From JBKJZO01 sp046715235 (GTDB lineage: Bacteria; Actinomycetota; Actinomycetes; BP-191), in contig JBKJZO010000029.1 in assembly GCA_046715235.1 (NCBI GenBank), forward strand, positions 1 to 5,966: a stretch of 5,966 nucleotides of DNA, in the 5' to 3' direction. Each line of letters begins with the position of its first letter. Position 1 is the stretch's first letter. The position numbers and the translations under genes are program-made. This document shows positions 5,201-5,966 of this stretch, piece after piece. Under the pieces are notes generated by a model, which made no database searches, was not told the DNA's origin, and saw nothing but the letters and a program-made list of their open reading frames with translations.

Positions 5201-5318
5201 TCGGGGGACGTGTCTCGTGTCCGGCCGCGCCCGGCGCGAACAGGTAGCTTAGGTAGCGGATGAGCTCTTCGGGGTCGAACCGTTTGGTCAGGAATCGCTA
5301 CGCCGCGCGGTAGACCGC
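5201..5318. other. Convergent intergenic stretch with protein-like sequence past the deacetylase stop
   Basis: Read in the deacetylase frame beyond its TAG, there is a second TAG at 5300-5298. Then comes RFLTKRFDPEELIRYLSYLF followed by APGAAG, which looks like real protein sequence. It has no start codon of its own and I do not recognise it. It may be a gene remnant or chance in GC-rich DNA. Confidence 0.25.
5226..5238. terminator. Small hairpin between convergent genes, weak terminator candidate
   Basis: CGCGC (5226-5230) and GCGCG (5234-5238) pair around a three-base loop. It lies 26 bases after the plus-strand stop at 5200, and about 80 bases past the minus-strand stop at 5319. No T-run is present. 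It could serve transcripts from both sides, but the stem is short. Confidence 0.22.
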
Positions 5319-5966
5319 CTAGCTGAAGCAGTAGCCGCGACTGATCAGCTGGTCCAGCAGGCCAGGCATGGCAATCGCGGTGTTGGGCACCCGGTCGTGG
5401 AACAGGACAGTCGCGCCGTTGAACGCGCCAGCCAGCACGCGATCGGTTATCTGCTGCGGGCTCAGACCCGTGTAGTCCTTGCTGTCCGTGGCGTAGTCCC
5501 AGAGGAGCATCGACATCCCCTGGTTCGACGCGATCTGGCGAACCGAGGCGTTCCAGTCCTCGTACGGCGGCCGCCACTGGGTCGGGCGCGAGCCGGTGTA
5601 CTGCTGGATCAGGTCGGACGTCCGGCTGAACTCGGACGAGACCTGTGACGCGGTGAGCTGCGTGAGGTAGGGGTGCGTGAACGTGTGGTTGGCGATCCGG
5701 TGTCCGTCGGCCTTCAGGGACGCCAAGCCCTGCGGCCACGCAGTGATGCTGTTGCCGGTGACGAAGAACGTTGCCTTGATCCCGCGCGCTTTGAGAGCCG
5801 AGAGGATCTGCGGGGTGATGTCGGCCTTAGGCCCGTCGTCGAACGTCAAGTGCATGCGACCAGCGGTGCAGCTCATCGGCGGGGGGGTGGGCGTCGGTGT
5901 GGGAGTGGGAGTCGGAGTCGGAGTGGGAGTCGGAGTGGGAGTCGGAGTCGGAGTCGGCGTGGGCGT
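5319..5966 (-). CDS. Secreted polysaccharide deacetylase, NodB-type (partial, 5' end missing)
   Basis: The minus-strand frame is open from the right edge to a TAG at 5321-5319 (215 codons present). It opens with a Thr-Pro linker, then PPP, then the catalytic domain, numbered here from the Met encoded at 5876. The carbohydrate esterase family 4 motifs are all present: TFDDGP (11-16, catalytic base and metal Asp), HTFTH (64-68, metal-binding His pair), RPPY (102-105), WDYATDSKDY (116-125, in place of the usual DxxDW) and LFHD (158-161, catalytic His). Cys3 and Cys183 probably join the two ends by a disulfide. This family removes N- or O-acetyl groups from chitin, peptidoglycan or xylan; the substrate cannot be read from the sequence. 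The N-terminus, with its expected signal peptide and any binding domain, lies outside the window. The Met at 5876 is internal to the frame, not the start. Confidence 0.93.
   Translation of the reverse strand, partial: TPTPTPTPTPTPTPTPTPTPTPTPTPTPPPMSCTAGRMHLTFDDGPKADITPQILSALKARGIKATFFVTGNSITAWPQGLASLKADGHRIANHTFTHPYLTQLTASQVSSEFSRTSDLIQQYTGSRPTQWRPPYEDWNASVRQIASNQGMSMLLWDYATDSKDYTGLSPQQITDRVLAGAFNGATVLFHDRVPNTAIAMPGLLDQLISRGYCFS
5886..5966 (-). repeat. Simple repeat encoding a long Thr-Pro linker
   Basis: Twenty-seven codons alternate Thr (ACT/ACG/ACC/ACA) and Pro (CCC/CCG) on the minus strand and run past the window edge. On the plus strand it reads as GGAGTC/GGAGTG/GGCGTC units. It links an unseen N-terminal part to the deacetylase domain. 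A seven-base C tract on the coding strand (5887-5881) sits at the linker-domain junction. Confidence 0.92.

Noticed and set aside
5161..5739. Long minus-strand frame (192 codons) over the deacetylase region
   Set aside because: It is a shifted frame of the deacetylase, which itself carries all catalytic motifs; this frame has no recognisable features and overlaps it.

Overview
The window is a high-GC, actinobacterial-type stretch. Codon third positions are G/C-rich, there are Thr-Pro-linked secreted proteins, a SigE-type ECF sigma factor and an IS256-family transposase remnant. An actinomycete of the Nocardioides/Propionibacteriales kind is plausible, but this is inference and I cannot fix the genus.

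Layout from left to right. (1) Positions 1-595, minus strand: the 5' part of a secreted protein with a signal peptide, an N-terminal domain, a Thr-Pro linker and the start of a domain that looks like an actinobacterial right-handed beta-helix module. It runs off the left edge. (2) 596-1228: an upstream region with overlapping dyads, then a decayed C-terminal fragment of an IS256-family transposase (808-1133) with a frameshifting deletion, then a promoter candidate with a palindrome over its -10. (3) 1241-3778, plus strand: a tightly packed set of reading frames. They are an unrecognised soluble protein, a membrane-anchored thioredoxin-like protein with a CSTC motif (MauD-like architecture), a Tat-exported small protein very rich in Cys, Tyr and Trp, a 64-residue two-helix membrane protein, and a polytopic membrane protein. 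(4) 3779-5200, plus strand: an ECF sigma factor with its own AACC-N16-CGTT promoter candidate, overlapping by 11 bases a single-pass membrane protein that may be its regulator. (5) 5201-5966, minus strand: a short convergent intergenic stretch and the C-terminal part of a secreted polysaccharide deacetylase, preceded by a long Thr-Pro linker that runs off the right edge.

The most interesting part is region 3. A thioredoxin-like protein facing the outside of the membrane, a Tat-exported partner with six cysteines, and multi-pass membrane proteins together recall the MauD/MauA/MauE part of methylamine dehydrogenase biogenesis. The large subunit and the MauG enzyme are not in the window. The simplest reading is a dedicated disulfide-forming or disulfide-isomerising pathway for one small exported aromatic protein. 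That is a hypothesis from architecture and gene order, not a demonstrated homology.
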